Shown piece after piece: positions 15,513-24,632 of a stretch of DNA of 64,000 bases (position 1 is its first letter; every line of letters starts with the position of its first letter). Origin of the DNA: JBBDIX01 sp050486225 (GTDB taxonomy: Bacteria; Actinomycetota; Nitriliruptoria; Nitriliruptorales; Nitriliruptoraceae); contig JBJHCV010000008.1 in assembly GCA_050486225.1 (NCBI GenBank), positions 62,001 through 126,000 on the forward strand, in the 5' to 3' direction. Below the pieces are notes generated by a model that did not search any database, was not told where the DNA came from, and saw only the letters and a program-made list of their open reading frames with translations. The position numbers were made by a program, and so were the translations under genes.

Positions 15513-16702
15513 CCCCCACCTCGCGACTGGACGACACGCCGGGCGAGCCGGTCGCGCTCGTCTGGGACGAAGGGGTGGTCGACTACGACTTCGGGCCGCG
15601 CCACCCCCTGCGTCCGGTGCGCGTGGAGTTGACGCGAGCCCTGGTCCGGTCCAGTGACCTGCTGGTGGGTCGTGCGGTCGAGGTGGCCCCGGCGCGCACG
15701 GGCGAGGATGCCCTGGTCCGGGTGCACCGCGAGCCGTACGTCGAGGCGGTCCGTGCCCTGTCGGCCCGACCCGACCCCGAACGTGCGACGGCCTTCGGCC
15801 TCGCGGCGGGGGACACCCCGGCCTTTCGCGGAATGCACGACGCGGCACTGAGTGTCTGCGACGCGACGGTCGACGCCGCCCGACGCGTGTGGACCGGGGA
15901 GGTCGTCCACGCGTTCAACCCCGCCGGGGGCCTGCACCATGCGATGCCGGGTCGCGCCGCAGGCTTCTGCATCTACAACGACCCCGGGGTCGCGATCGCC
16001 TGGCTGCTCGACCACGGGGCGCAGCGCGTGTGCTACGTGGACGTCGACGTCCACCACGGTGACGGCGTCGAGGCGATGTTCCGGGACGACCCACGTGTGC
16101 TGACGTTGTCGCTCCACGAGTCGGGCCAGTTCCTGTTCCCGGGGACGGGATCGGTCGAGGACGCCGGTCCGCCCCACGCCCGTGGCACCGTGGTCAACCT
16201 CCCGATGCACCCGGCGACGACCGGGGACGTCTGGCTGGAGGTGTTCGACGCGGTGGCCGATCCGATCATCCGCGCGTTCGACGCGGACGTGCTCGTCACG
16301 CAGCTCGGCTGTGACAGCCACCACCTCGACCCGCTCGCGCACCTCTCGCTGACGATCGACGACATGGCCGCGGTGTACGCGCGTCTCCACCGGCTCGCGC
16401 ACGAGGTGACACGGGGCCGCTGGATCGCGACCGGCGGAGGCGGCTACCGACTCGTGGACGTGGTGCCTCGGGCCTGGACCCTGGCGTTCGCCGAGATGAC
16501 CGGCAACCGGCTTCCCGTCGAGACACCCTTCGACTGGCGCGAACTCGTCGCCGAGCGGACGGGAGAACGAGCGCCCGAGGGATTCACCGAGGATCCGGTG
16601 CGGCTGGCTCGCGACCTCGTCGAACGCGCACGACGTGCCGCCGTCCGAACCATCGACGTGACCCGCCGGACCTCGTTCAGGTTCCACGGCATCGACGGTT
16701 GA
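15509..16702 (+). CDS. acuC: AcuC-like acetoin utilisation / class I-type protein deacetylase
   Basis: A 397-residue Zn-dependent deacetylase of the histone deacetylase superfamily. Catalytic-site elements are HHAMPGRAAGFC (about 145-156), the metal-binding YVDVDVHHGDGV (about 176-187) and GCDSHHLDPL, plus the C-terminal GGGGY loop. In Bacillus, AcuC deacetylates and reactivates acetyl-CoA synthetase. An acyl-CoA ligase gene lies 280 bases downstream here, which fits but does not prove such a pair. The ATG overlaps the proC stop by 4 bp. Confidence 0.88.
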   Translation: MTPTSRLDDTPGEPVALVWDEGVVDYDFGPRHPLRPVRVELTRALVRSSDLLVGRAVEVAPARTGEDALVRVHREPYVEAVRALSARPDPERATAFGLAAGDTPAFRGMHDAALSVCDATVDAARRVWTGEVVHAFNPAGGLHHAMPGRAAGFCIYNDPGVAIAWLLDHGAQRVCYVDVDVHHGDGVEAMFRDDPRVLTLSLHESGQFLFPGTGSVEDAGPPHARGTVVNLPMHPATTGDVWLEVFDAVADPIIRAFDADVLVTQLGCDSHHLDPLAHLSLTIDDMAAVYARLHRLAHEVTRGRWIATGGGGYRLVDVVPRAWTLAFAEMTGNRLPVETPFDWRELVAERTGERAPEGFTEDPVRLARDLVERARRAAVRTIDVTRRTSFRFHGIDG

Positions 16703-16708
16703 GGGTGG

Positions 16709-16801
16709 TCACATCGCTCGTGCCGCCAGCAACTGCACGACGGTCGCGACGGTCAGCGCGGCCAGCAGGAGGACGAGTGCGACGGCGGTCCACGGACGCA
16801 T
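16709..16801 (-). CDS. possible 30-residue single-helix membrane protein
   Basis: A short minus-strand reading frame encodes a basic start (MRPW), one hydrophobic helix (about residues 5-25, rich in Ala, Leu, Val) and a short polar end. The ATG at 16801 has GAGG five bases upstream on its own strand. It fills the gap between acuC and the acyl-CoA ligase and is antisense to both. Function unknown. The ribosome-binding site and the hydrophobic composition are the only support, so it could be chance in GC-rich DNA. Confidence 0.4.
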   Translation of the reverse strand: MRPWTAVALVLLLAALTVATVVQLLAARAM

Positions 16802-16983
16802 GAGAACCTCGGGTCCAGACGTGGTTCGCACGAGCCTACGTCGGATGCCGTGCCGTGCCGGCGCGCACTCGTCCGGGGATGCCACCTGGTCGTCGCCTGG
16901 CCGTCGTGTGGTCGCCGTGCGGTCGCCGATCGGCCCGGCCCCGACAAGTAGGATCGCGGCCCTGCCTCGTTCAGGAGCGCGCC

Positions 16984-18489
16984 GTGGATCGTGAGGCCCC
17001 GCAGGACCTGGGTGCCCGGGTGCGCGTGAACGCGACGACACGTCCGGACGCGGTCGCCTTCTCCGACGGGAGGTCCTCGCTCACCTGGTCGGGTCTGGAC
17101 GCCAGGGTCGACGCGGCCACCGGGGCACTCGAGGGGCTCGGGGTCGACCCCGGGGATCGCGTCGGCGTGGCCGTCTCGGACGGCCTGACGTTCGTCGAGG
17201 TGGCGGTCGCGGCGGCGCGGCGAGGTGCCGTGCTCGTCCCACTGCTCGCCGATCTCGCGCCCGACGAACTCCGCCACGCGCTGGTCGACAGTGGCGCGCG
17301 TGTGGTGGTCGCCGGCGAACCTCGAGCCTCCGAACTGCGCACGCTGGGCCTGCGCACACGGGTCGTCGACGCCGACGGGTCCGACGACGGGTGGCGGGCA
17401 CGGTGTCGGGAGGCGTCCCCCCCGACCCCCGTGCAGCGCGAGCCCGACGACCTGGCCGCTCTGTTCTACACGTCGGGTACGTCGGGCCGGCCTCGCGGAG
17501 CCATGCTCACCCGCGCCAACCTCGCGGCGAACCAGGACCAGTCGAACGCCGGCCGCCTCCGCGTGACCGCCGACGACGTCGTGCTGACGACCGTGCCCCT
17601 CGCGCACGTGTACGCGTTCACCGTCGGACTCGGTGTCGCGATCACTGCGGGGGCCACGCTCGTGGCACCCGGCCGTGTCGACCCCGCCACGGCACTCCGG
17701 CTCGTCGAGTCCGTGCGTGCCACGGCGATCCTGACCACCCCTGCCGTGCTGACGGCGTGGCTCGACGGCGACGAACTCGACGCTGCGGACCTGTCGTCGG
17801 TCCGGGTCGTCGCGTCGGGGGCGTCGCCGCTCGGCGTGCAGACCATCGAGCGGTTCCGCCAGCGCACGGGGCTGTCGATCACCGAGGGCTACGGGCTCAC
17901 CGAGGCCTCGCCGAGCGTCGCGGCGACGGCGATGGTCGACGACGCACCTGCCGGTTCCGTCGGACTGCCCCTGCCCGGCATCGAGGTCCGTCTCGTCGGC
18001 GAGGACGGCGCCGACGTCGTCATGGGCGACGTCGGAGAGATCTGGGTCCGCGGTCCCAACGTGTTCCGCGGCTGGTGGAACGACCAGGAGGCGACGGCTC
18101 GGTCGCTGACCGACGACGGGTGGTTGCGCACTGGGGACGCGGGGACGCGCGACGAGCACGGCATGCTCTACCTCGTCGACCGTCTGCGCGACCTGGTGAT
18201 CGTCGACGGGTTCAGCGTGTTCCCCGGCGAGGTCGAGCGGGTCCTGTCGGAGGATCCGTCGGTGGACAGCGCCGCGGTCGTGGGCACGCCGCACCCCGTG
18301 ACGGGCGAGGCCATCGTCGCCTACGTCGTCGCGGCACCGGGAGCCACCGTCGACGTCGACGCCCTGATGCAGCGGTGCTCCGAACGGCTCGCCCGCTACA
18401 AGTGTCCCGAACGGATCGAGGTGGTGGACTCGCTGCCCTACACCGCCAGCGGCAAGGTTCGCCGCATGGTCCTGCGAGACGAGTCGTGA
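16984..18489 (+). CDS. AMP-dependent acyl-CoA synthetase/ligase
   Basis: A 501-residue ANL-superfamily enzyme that activates a carboxylate with ATP and CoA. The P-loop YTSGTSGRPRG is at about 162-172, GYGLTEASP near 303, the hinge region VDRLRDLVIVDGFSVFP near 400, and the catalytic C-terminal lysine lies in ASGKVRRM. The substrate is not evident: length and sequence fit fatty- or aryl-CoA ligases better than acetyl-CoA synthetase (about 650 residues). AGGAG ends five bases before the GTG at 16984. A TAGGAT hexamer at 16949-16954 could be its -10 element. Confidence 0.85.
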   Translation: MDREAPQDLGARVRVNATTRPDAVAFSDGRSSLTWSGLDARVDAATGALEGLGVDPGDRVGVAVSDGLTFVEVAVAAARRGAVLVPLLADLAPDELRHALVDSGARVVVAGEPRASELRTLGLRTRVVDADGSDDGWRARCREASPPTPVQREPDDLAALFYTSGTSGRPRGAMLTRANLAANQDQSNAGRLRVTADDVVLTTVPLAHVYAFTVGLGVAITAGATLVAPGRVDPATALRLVESVRATAILTTPAVLTAWLDGDELDAADLSSVRVVASGASPLGVQTIERFRQRTGLSITEGYGLTEASPSVAATAMVDDAPAGSVGLPLPGIEVRLVGEDGADVVMGDVGEIWVRGPNVFRGWWNDQEATARSLTDDGWLRTGDAGTRDEHGMLYLVDRLRDLVIVDGFSVFPGEVERVLSEDPSVDSAAVVGTPHPVTGEAIVAYVVAAPGATVDVDALMQRCSERLARYKCPERIEVVDSLPYTASGKVRRMVLRDES

Positions 18490-18517
18490 CCGGTCCCGTC
18501 GCCACGGGAGGTGTCGT

Positions 18518-19444
18518 GTGGCGGTGCTGACGGCTGCGGTCGCGACCGGTGTGAGTGCCCTGTTCGCCGTGACCCTCCTGCGTCGGTGGTGGAGCCGGGG
18601 ACGGGTCAGTCGGGCCCTGCTGCTGTGGGGCATCGCGCTCACGATGTTCAGCATCGCGTCGGCGGCCCTGCTCAGCGGGGTGATCGGAGGCTGGACGGAC
18701 GCGGAGTTCCGGGTCTTCTACCTGTTCGGTGGGGTCCTCAACGTGCCGTGGCTCGCGCTCGGCTCGATCGCCGTCAACGCGCGAAGCGCGATCGTCTCCC
18801 GCTGGACCGGGGGTCTGCTGGTCGTCGTCGCCCTCGTCGTCGCCCGGCAGGTGTTCGTCGCGGAGGAACCTGCCCTGTGGCTGCCTGCGGCGGTGCTGGC
18901 CGCCGTGTGGGGCCTGGTCCTGCTGGTGGGCACCGAACGAGTGGTCGTGGCAGGTGCGACCGGCGCGATGGTCCTGTACTCGGTGGTGTCGACCGTGGTC
19001 GTCCTGCGGGCGGACACGGTCCGCGCCCTGCCCGCCACCGGCCTGCCCGAGGGCTCCGTGCTCTTCGAACCGATCGTGCGCGGGTTCGCCGTGGGCGGCA
19101 ACTCCGTCGGTGCGGTCACGGTCGTGCTGAGTGCGCTGGTGAGCAGTGCCGCGCTGGTCTGGCGGCGTCCGGACCGCAGCGCGGACGCGCTGCTGGTGTC
19201 GGATGCCCGACGAGGCGGGTACGCCGACGCGGTTGCTCGCTGGATCTTCCGGGGTCGGACCGGACAGGGGCCCCGGCTCGCACACCTGGTGCGCGGCAAC
19301 CTCATGATCGCGCTGGGGGTCGCCGTGGCTGCGGCCGGTGGCGTGCTGTCGTTCCTCGGGGACACCGTGGGGCACGCCATCGGGTTCACCGTCGGGGTCG
19401 TGGTCATGTACGCCGGGTTCGTGCGCACCACCCGCCCGACGTGA
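18518..19444 (+). CDS. polytopic membrane protein of unknown function
   Basis: A 308-residue protein with about eight hydrophobic segments spread over its whole length. One short cytoplasmic stretch near 215-250 (RRPDRSADALLVSDARRG) is polar. I do not recognise a family. It is encoded just after the acyl-CoA ligase, and its stop overlaps the glutaredoxin-like gene by 4 bp, so the two are likely co-expressed. No signal peptide apart from the first helix, and no metal- or haem-binding motif visible. Confidence 0.65.
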   Translation: MAVLTAAVATGVSALFAVTLLRRWWSRGRVSRALLLWGIALTMFSIASAALLSGVIGGWTDAEFRVFYLFGGVLNVPWLALGSIAVNARSAIVSRWTGGLLVVVALVVARQVFVAEEPALWLPAAVLAAVWGLVLLVGTERVVVAGATGAMVLYSVVSTVVVLRADTVRALPATGLPEGSVLFEPIVRGFAVGGNSVGAVTVVLSALVSSAALVWRRPDRSADALLVSDARRGGYADAVARWIFRGRTGQGPRLAHLVRGNLMIALGVAVAAAGGVLSFLGDTVGHAIGFTVGVVVMYAGFVRTTRPT

Positions 19445-19701
19445 CCGCCGCCCGTCGACCGGTCGTGGTGGTCAACACTCGTGCAGGCTGTGGCCTGTGC
19501 GAGCGTGCCGAGGAGCTCGTGCGCAGGGAAGGCCGCCGCGCCGAGGTCCGGTTCGTCGACGTGGACACCGACGAGGAGCTCGTGCGGCGCCACGGCGTCC
19601 GCGTCCCGGTCGTCGAGGTCGACGGTCGCGAGGTCGCTGCGTTCGAACTGCGTCCCGGCGTCGTGCGTCGCGAGGTCCGCCGCGCGCGTCGGCGACGCTG
19701 A
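19441..19701 (+). CDS. glutaredoxin-like protein (DUF836 family)
   Basis: An 86-residue thioredoxin-fold protein. It begins with a strand (RPVVVVNT) and then the dithiol motif CGLC at 17-20, followed by RFVDVDTDEELVRRHGVRVPVVEVDG, the typical DUF836 pattern including the conserved cis-Pro (VPVV). Probably a small cytoplasmic thiol-disulfide carrier. The GTG at 19441 overlaps the stop of the upstream membrane protein by 4 bp. It is followed by a promoter and rex, so it probably ends this operon. Confidence 0.8.
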   Translation: MTAARRPVVVVNTRAGCGLCERAEELVRREGRRAEVRFVDVDTDEELVRRHGVRVPVVEVDGREVAAFELRPGVVRREVRRARRRR

Positions 19702-19715
19702 GGTCGGGTGTCACG

Positions 19716-19745
19716 TTGGGGCGTGCGCTGCCCACGACCTACGCT
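19716..19745 (+). promoter_or_regulatory. candidate rex promoter
   Basis: TTGGGG and TACGCT are separated by 18 bases. It lies 55 bases before the rex start. The same TTGGGG/TACGCT pair, with a 17-base spacer, precedes hemA. Confidence 0.5.
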
Positions 19746-19800
19746 TGCCTCCGGGGGTCGGCCATTGACGTGGCCGGTGGCGAATGGTCGGGAGGCCGTG

Positions 19801-20445
19801 GTGGACCGTCGCATCCCGGAGGCGACCGTGGCACGGCTGCCGCTGTACCTCCAGGTGCTCGTCGAGGCGGTCGAGTCCGGGGTGACCACCATCTCGAGCG
19901 ACGCGCTCGCGCGTGCCGCGGGTCTCAACTCGGCCAAGGTTCGCAAGGACCTGTCGTGCCTCGGGACCTACGGGACGCGCGGGGTGGGATATCCCGTGGC
20001 TGACCTCACCAGCGAGATCTCCCAGGTCCTCGGACTGGACGGCGACCGCCACGCGGTGATCGTCGGGGTCGGGAACCTCGGGGCTGCACTGGCCAGCTAC
20101 GACGGGTTCGCCCGCAAGGGATTCGAGGTCGTCGGGCTGCTCGACGCGGACCCCGCCAAGGTGGGGACGCGCGTCGGCGAACACGTCGTGGAGTCCATCG
20201 ACCGGGCCCCCACGATCGTGCGTGAGCGTCACGTCACGTTCGCGGTGATCGCGACTCCCGCCGAGCACGCCCAGGCGGCGGCCGACGTCATGGTCCGCTC
20301 CGGCGCGAGCGCGATCCTGAACTTCGCGCCGGTGCACCTGTCGGTCCCCGACCACGTCACGGTGCGCACCGTCGACCTGTCGGTGGAGCTGCAGATCCTG
20401 TCCTTCTACGAACAGGTCGCCGAGCAGGTCGAGGCGGTGGGCTGA
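19801..20445 (+). CDS. rex: redox-sensing transcriptional repressor Rex
   Basis: A 214-residue repressor. Residues about 5-60 form the winged helix with ISSDALARAAGLNSAKVRKD, and the wing GTYGTRGVGY. The NADH-binding Rossmann motif VGVGNLG is at 88-94, and the C-terminal swapped helix (QILSFYEQVAEQ) is intact. Rex binds TTGTGAA-N4-TTCACAA operators when NAD+ is high and releases them as NADH rises. The GTG at 19801 has GGAGG five bases upstream. rex directly before hemACDBL is the classic Streptomyces order, and a matching operator occurs at 44.3 kb. Confidence 0.94.
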   Translation: MDRRIPEATVARLPLYLQVLVEAVESGVTTISSDALARAAGLNSAKVRKDLSCLGTYGTRGVGYPVADLTSEISQVLGLDGDRHAVIVGVGNLGAALASYDGFARKGFEVVGLLDADPAKVGTRVGEHVVESIDRAPTIVRERHVTFAVIATPAEHAQAAADVMVRSGASAILNFAPVHLSVPDHVTVRTVDLSVELQILSFYEQVAEQVEAVG

Positions 20446-20458
20446 CCCACCGACGACA

Positions 20459-20487
20459 TTGGGGTGGGCGGCGCGGATCGGTACGCT
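20459..20487 (+). promoter_or_regulatory. candidate hemA promoter
   Basis: TTGGGG and TACGCT are separated by 17 bases, starting 14 bases after the rex stop and ending 50 bases before the hemA ATG. It would let the haem genes be transcribed apart from rex. Confidence 0.5.
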
Positions 20488-20536
20488 TCGCCCGTCCGGT
20501 GTTCGCCGCAGCACTCTCTCCGAGGCGTCGTCTCGC

Positions 20537-21802
20537 ATGTCCCTCCTGGTCGTCGGCTGCAACCATCGAAGCGCCGACCTGTCGGTCCTCGAACGACTGG
20601 CGGTGCCCGGGGACCACGTGGACAAGTGCCTCGACGAGCTGATGGGACTCGAGCACGTCACCGAGGCCGCGGTGCTGTCGACCTGCAACCGTGTCGAGGT
20701 CTACGCGGTGGTGAACCGCTTCCACGACGGTCTCGCCGAACTCCGTGGTTGGTTCTCGCAGCGGGCGGACATCCATCCTCAGGACCTCGACGACCTGCAC
20801 TACGCGTACCACGACGACCGGGCCGCGGCCCACCTGTTCGCGGTCGCGGGCGGTCTCGACTCGATGGTGGTCGGTGAACGTCAGATCGGACTGCAGGTCC
20901 GGCAGGCCGGGGAGCTGGCGCGACGCCACGGCAGTGCGCGGCGCGTGCTGCTGCGCGTGTTCCGGCAGGCCGTGCAGGTGGGCCGCCGGTTGCGCACCGA
21001 GACCGACATCGACGCCGGTGCCTCGTCGATGGTCGAGGTGGGTCTGCGAGCCGCCCTCGCGCGCCAGCAGCGCGAGCCGGGTGACGTGTCGGTCGCGATC
21101 GTCGGTGCGGGCAAGATCGGTGCGCTCACCGCCGCCCGCCTGGACGACAGTGACGTCTCGTCGATCCGCGTGTGGAACCGCAGTCCCGACAAGGCAGATC
21201 GGCTCGCCGCGCGTCTGGCCACGTCGGCCCAGCGGGTCGACCGACTCGAGGACGCCGTGCGGGACGCCGACCTGGTCGTGTGCACGACGGGTGCCGCCGA
21301 GCCGGTCATCGACGCCGACCTGGTGGCGCGGGTCGTCGCACAGCGTGAGCACGCGGGGCCGATGGTCCTGCTCGACCTCGCGGTCCCGCGCAACGTCGAC
21401 CCCGCCTGTGCCGCACTGCCGGGGGTCGAGGTCGTCGACATCGCCGACGTCCGCGAACTGAGCGACCGCGGAGTGACCGGGGAGGTCCTGTCCGCCGCGC
21501 GGAGGATCGTCGACGAGGAGGCGGAGCGCTTCGTCGGCTGGACGCTCGGCAGCGCCGTCGAACCGACCATCCGTGACGTGCGCTCGCGAGCAGAGGAGGT
21601 TCGGCTCGCGGAACTGGAGCGGCTGGCGTCACGGCTGTCCGACCTCGACGAGCGTGAACGGTCCGCCGTCGACGCCCTGACCCGCGGTCTGGTCAACACG
21701 CTCCTGCACACTCCGACCGTGCGCCTGCGGGAACTCGCCGAGCAGGGTGGTGGTCAGGCGCACGCCGACGCGCTTCGGGACCTGTTCGAACTCGACGACT
21801 GA
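20537..21802 (+). CDS. hemA: glutamyl-tRNA reductase HemA
   Basis: A 421-residue NADPH enzyme that reduces Glu-tRNA to glutamate-1-semialdehyde, the committed step of haem synthesis. The catalytic cysteine is C50 in STCNRVEVY. The N-terminal GCNHRSADLSVLE, the substrate loop GLDSMVVGERQI and the NADPH fold VGAGKIG are all present. The C-terminal helical dimerisation domain is complete. The ATG at 20537 gives the standard N-terminus. hemC starts two bases after the stop. Confidence 0.95.
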   Translation: MSLLVVGCNHRSADLSVLERLAVPGDHVDKCLDELMGLEHVTEAAVLSTCNRVEVYAVVNRFHDGLAELRGWFSQRADIHPQDLDDLHYAYHDDRAAAHLFAVAGGLDSMVVGERQIGLQVRQAGELARRHGSARRVLLRVFRQAVQVGRRLRTETDIDAGASSMVEVGLRAALARQQREPGDVSVAIVGAGKIGALTAARLDDSDVSSIRVWNRSPDKADRLAARLATSAQRVDRLEDAVRDADLVVCTTGAAEPVIDADLVARVVAQREHAGPMVLLDLAVPRNVDPACAALPGVEVVDIADVRELSDRGVTGEVLSAARRIVDEEAERFVGWTLGSAVEPTIRDVRSRAEEVRLAELERLASRLSDLDERERSAVDALTRGLVNTLLHTPTVRLRELAEQGGGQAHADALRDLFELDD

Positions 21803-21804
21803 TC

Positions 21805-22743
21805 ATGTCGCGAGCAGCCATCTGGCGCATCGCCACCCGAAGGTCTGCGCTGGCGCAGGTGCAGGCTCAGCAGGTCGCGGACCAGCTCTCCCGGGCCACG
21901 GGCCGTCGGGCCGAACTCGTCCCGTTGGCCACCACCGGGGACGAGCACCCAGATCGGGCCATCGAGGCCTTCGACACCAAGGGGCTGTTCGTCGACCGCA
22001 CCCGTGCGGCCGTGCTCGACGGTGACTGCGACCTCGTCGTGCACTCGCACAAGGACCTGCCGACCGAGCGGCCGGACGGGCTCGTCATCGGTGCGGTGCC
22101 CCGGCGCGTCGATCCACGTGACGCGCTCGTGACGCGCGCGGGCTGGAGACTGGCCGAACTGCCACGCGACCGCTCGCTGCGGGTCGGGACGTCGTCAGCC
22201 CGCCGGCGCGCGCAGATCCTGCGTCACCGTCCGGACGTCGGCGTCGAGCCGCTGCGCGGCAACATCACCACGCGCCTGCAGCGGGTCGCGGACGGCGACC
22301 TCGACGGTGTCGTGCTCGCGGTCGCGGGACTGCTGCGGCTCGCGCCGGACGTCGACGGGCTGGTCGCCGTGCCGCTCGAGCACGGAGAGATGCTCCACGC
22401 CCCGGCACAGGGAGCACTGGCCATCGAGTGCCGGGCGGACGATGCGGCGACCATCGCGTCCCTGTCGCTGATCGACGATCGCGACACCCGGGTCGAGGTG
22501 CGCGCCGAGCGTGCGCTGCTGTCGGCACTCGAGGGCGGCTGCACGGCGCCGATCGGAGCCCATGCCGAACTCCGGACCACCGCCGACGGCGACGAACGCC
22601 TCGTCCTGCTGGGGATGCTGTCGGACCCCGACGGGACCCGGATGGCTCGTGCCTCCCACGAGACCGGCGCGGACGCCGCGGTCAGACTGGGCGAGGCCAT
22701 GGCCGCCACGTTGCGGGGCGAGCTCGAGGGGCGGGGATCGTGA
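21805..22743 (+). CDS. hemC: hydroxymethylbilane synthase HemC
   Basis: A 312-residue enzyme that links four porphobilinogens. The active-site DFDTKGLF-like loop (AFDTKGLFVDRT), VHSHKDLPT with its catalytic acid, and the cofactor-attachment cysteine C246 in LEGGCTAPIG are present. Length is usual. It is translationally linked to hemA upstream (two-base gap) and to hemD downstream (4-bp overlap). Confidence 0.95.
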   Translation: MSRAAIWRIATRRSALAQVQAQQVADQLSRATGRRAELVPLATTGDEHPDRAIEAFDTKGLFVDRTRAAVLDGDCDLVVHSHKDLPTERPDGLVIGAVPRRVDPRDALVTRAGWRLAELPRDRSLRVGTSSARRRAQILRHRPDVGVEPLRGNITTRLQRVADGDLDGVVLAVAGLLRLAPDVDGLVAVPLEHGEMLHAPAQGALAIECRADDAATIASLSLIDDRDTRVEVRAERALLSALEGGCTAPIGAHAELRTTADGDERLVLLGMLSDPDGTRMARASHETGADAAVRLGEAMAATLRGELEGRGS

Positions 22744-23543
22744 GCACGGACGCGGTCGGGGCGCCGCTCGCCGGTGTCCGTGTCCTCGTCGGGCGAGCCG
22801 CAGGCCAGGCCGACGAACTGATCGATCGCATCCGGGAACTGGGTGGTGCACCCGTGCACGCGCCCCTGCTCGAGTTCGCGCCGGGTGACGCGGCCGCGCT
22901 CGCGCGAGCCGTCGACGACCTCGAGGCAGGGACGTTCGTCGCGATGTGCCTCACCTCACCCAACGGGGTCGACGCCCTGGTGGACGCCATCGGTGGTCGG
23001 GACCTTGCGGTCCGGCTGCTCGGGGCGGTGCGGATCGCGTGCGTCGGACCGGGGACCGCGCGCGCCCTCGAGGCGCGGACCGGGCTCACCCCCTGGCTCG
23101 TCCCCGACCGGGCGACCACCGAGTCGCTGGCTGGAGCGTTCCCCCGAGGGTCGGGGCGTGTCCTGCTCCCGCGTGCAGACCTGGCCAACCCGGTGCTGTC
23201 GGAGGTCCTCACGAAACGGGGGTACGAACCCGTCGACGTCGTCGCGTACCGGACCTCCTGTCCGCAGCGACTGCCCGACGAGGTGCGCGACGCGCTGGTC
23301 GCCGGCGAGATCGACCTGCTCGCGTTCGCCTCGTCGTCCACCGCGCGCAACTTCGTCCACCTCGTCGGCGACCTGCCGTGGCAGGGACGCGTCGTGTCGA
23401 TCGGCCCGGTGACGACCGCGACGTGTCGCCGGCTGGGGATCGACGTGGCCGAGGAGGCCGCGACGCACGACCTGGACGGGCTGGTCATCGCGCTCGTGCG
23501 CGCCGTGGACCGCGACGCCGACAACTACCCTCGGGGCAGGTGA
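22740..23543 (+). CDS. hemD: uroporphyrinogen-III synthase HemD
   Basis: A 267-residue enzyme that cyclises hydroxymethylbilane with ring-D inversion. HemD is poorly conserved; the call rests on the two-lobed pattern (LTSPNGVDAL in lobe one, FASSSTARNF in lobe two with IGPVTTATCRRLGI) and on position between hemC and hemB. The GTG at 22740 overlaps the hemC stop by 4 bp. No methyltransferase (CobA) domain is fused, unlike the hemD of Streptomyces and some other actinobacteria, where cobA and hemD are joined. Confidence 0.9.
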   Translation: MSTDAVGAPLAGVRVLVGRAAGQADELIDRIRELGGAPVHAPLLEFAPGDAAALARAVDDLEAGTFVAMCLTSPNGVDALVDAIGGRDLAVRLLGAVRIACVGPGTARALEARTGLTPWLVPDRATTESLAGAFPRGSGRVLLPRADLANPVLSEVLTKRGYEPVDVVAYRTSCPQRLPDEVRDALVAGEIDLLAFASSSTARNFVHLVGDLPWQGRVVSIGPVTTATCRRLGIDVAEEAATHDLDGLVIALVRAVDRDADNYPRGR

Positions 23544-23616
23544 CCCGACCCCGGGTGCGTGCCGTGACGTCGCCACGTCCCCGGGCCTTCTCCCGGACGT
23601 CGACATCGGAGTGGCC

Positions 23617-24597
23617 GTGAGCCGATTCCCCGTGACACGGATGCGGCGTCTGCGCCGCACGCCCGCACTGCGTCGGTCCTTCCGTGAGACACGGGTGCAT
23701 CCCGGTGCGCTCGTGCTGCCCGTGTTCGTCAAGGAGGGCCTCTCCGCTCCCGAACCGATCGGCTCGATGCCCGGCGTCCACCAGCATCCGCCCACGGACC
23801 TCGGGGCGCTCGCTCGCCGGATCGGCGACGCGGGGATCGGGGGTGTCATGCTCTTCGGCATCCCCGAACAGAAGGACGCCGTGGGCAGCGGTGGCTGGGA
23901 CCCCGACGGCCCGGTCCCTGTCGCGCTGCGTGCACTTCGCGAGGAACTGGGTGACACGGTGGTGCTGTGGGCGGACGTGTGCCAGTGCGAGTACACGAGC
24001 CACGGTCACTGCGGCCCCACGGATGCGCAGGGCCACGTGGACAACGACCTCGCCGTCGACGGCTACGTGCGCGACGCAGTCGTGTACGCGGAGGCCGGTG
24101 CGGACGTCGTCGCCCCGTCGGGGATGATGGACGGGCAGGTCGCCGCGATCCGGGCGGGGCTGGACGAGGCGGGTGCGGACCACGTCGCCATCGTCGCGTA
24201 CGCGGCGAAGTACGCCTCGGCCTTCTACGGGCCCTTCCGCGAGGCCGCGGAGTCGACGATGGCCGAGGGTGACCGGGCCAGTCATCAGATGGATCCGGGC
24301 AACGCGCTCGAGGCCCTGCGGGAACTCGAACTCGACCTCGACGAGGGTGCGGACGCGCTCATGGTCAAGCCCGCGCTGCCGTACCTCGACATCCTCGCGA
24401 GGGCCCGGGAGCGATTCGACGTCCCACTGGTCGCGTACCAGGTGTCGGGTGAGTACGCGATGATGGCGGCCGCCGCCGAGCGCGGGTGGATCGACGGTGA
24501 CCGAGCGATCCGTGAGGCCACGCTGTCGATCCTGAGGGCGGGTGCCGACGTGGTGCTCACCTACGCCGCGCTGGACCTCGCGGTGGACCCTGCCTGA
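23617..24597 (+). CDS. hemB: porphobilinogen synthase HemB (zinc type)
   Basis: A 326-residue delta-aminolevulinate dehydratase that condenses two ALA molecules. The Zn-binding cysteines C122, C124 and C132 in ADVCQCEYTSHGHCG indicate the zinc-dependent class. Both active-site lysines are present: K198 (YAAKYASAFYGP) and K251 (MVKPALPY). GGAG lies six bases before the GTG at 23617; an in-frame GTG at 23611 would sit on the ribosome-binding site. The 70-base gap from hemD holds no gene. Confidence 0.95.
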   Translation: MSRFPVTRMRRLRRTPALRRSFRETRVHPGALVLPVFVKEGLSAPEPIGSMPGVHQHPPTDLGALARRIGDAGIGGVMLFGIPEQKDAVGSGGWDPDGPVPVALRALREELGDTVVLWADVCQCEYTSHGHCGPTDAQGHVDNDLAVDGYVRDAVVYAEAGADVVAPSGMMDGQVAAIRAGLDEAGADHVAIVAYAAKYASAFYGPFREAAESTMAEGDRASHQMDPGNALEALRELELDLDEGADALMVKPALPYLDILARARERFDVPLVAYQVSGEYAMMAAAAERGWIDGDRAIREATLSILRAGADVVLTYAALDLAVDPA

Positions 24598-24632
24598 TCT
24601 CCCGAACTGCCCGATCTCCAGGAGTGCCCCCG

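Noticed and set aside
16949..16954. TAGGAT as a promoter for the acyl-CoA ligase
   Set aside because: The -10 box is good, but no -35 hexamer resembling TTGACA lies 16-19 bases upstream, so it is mentioned only in the gene entry.
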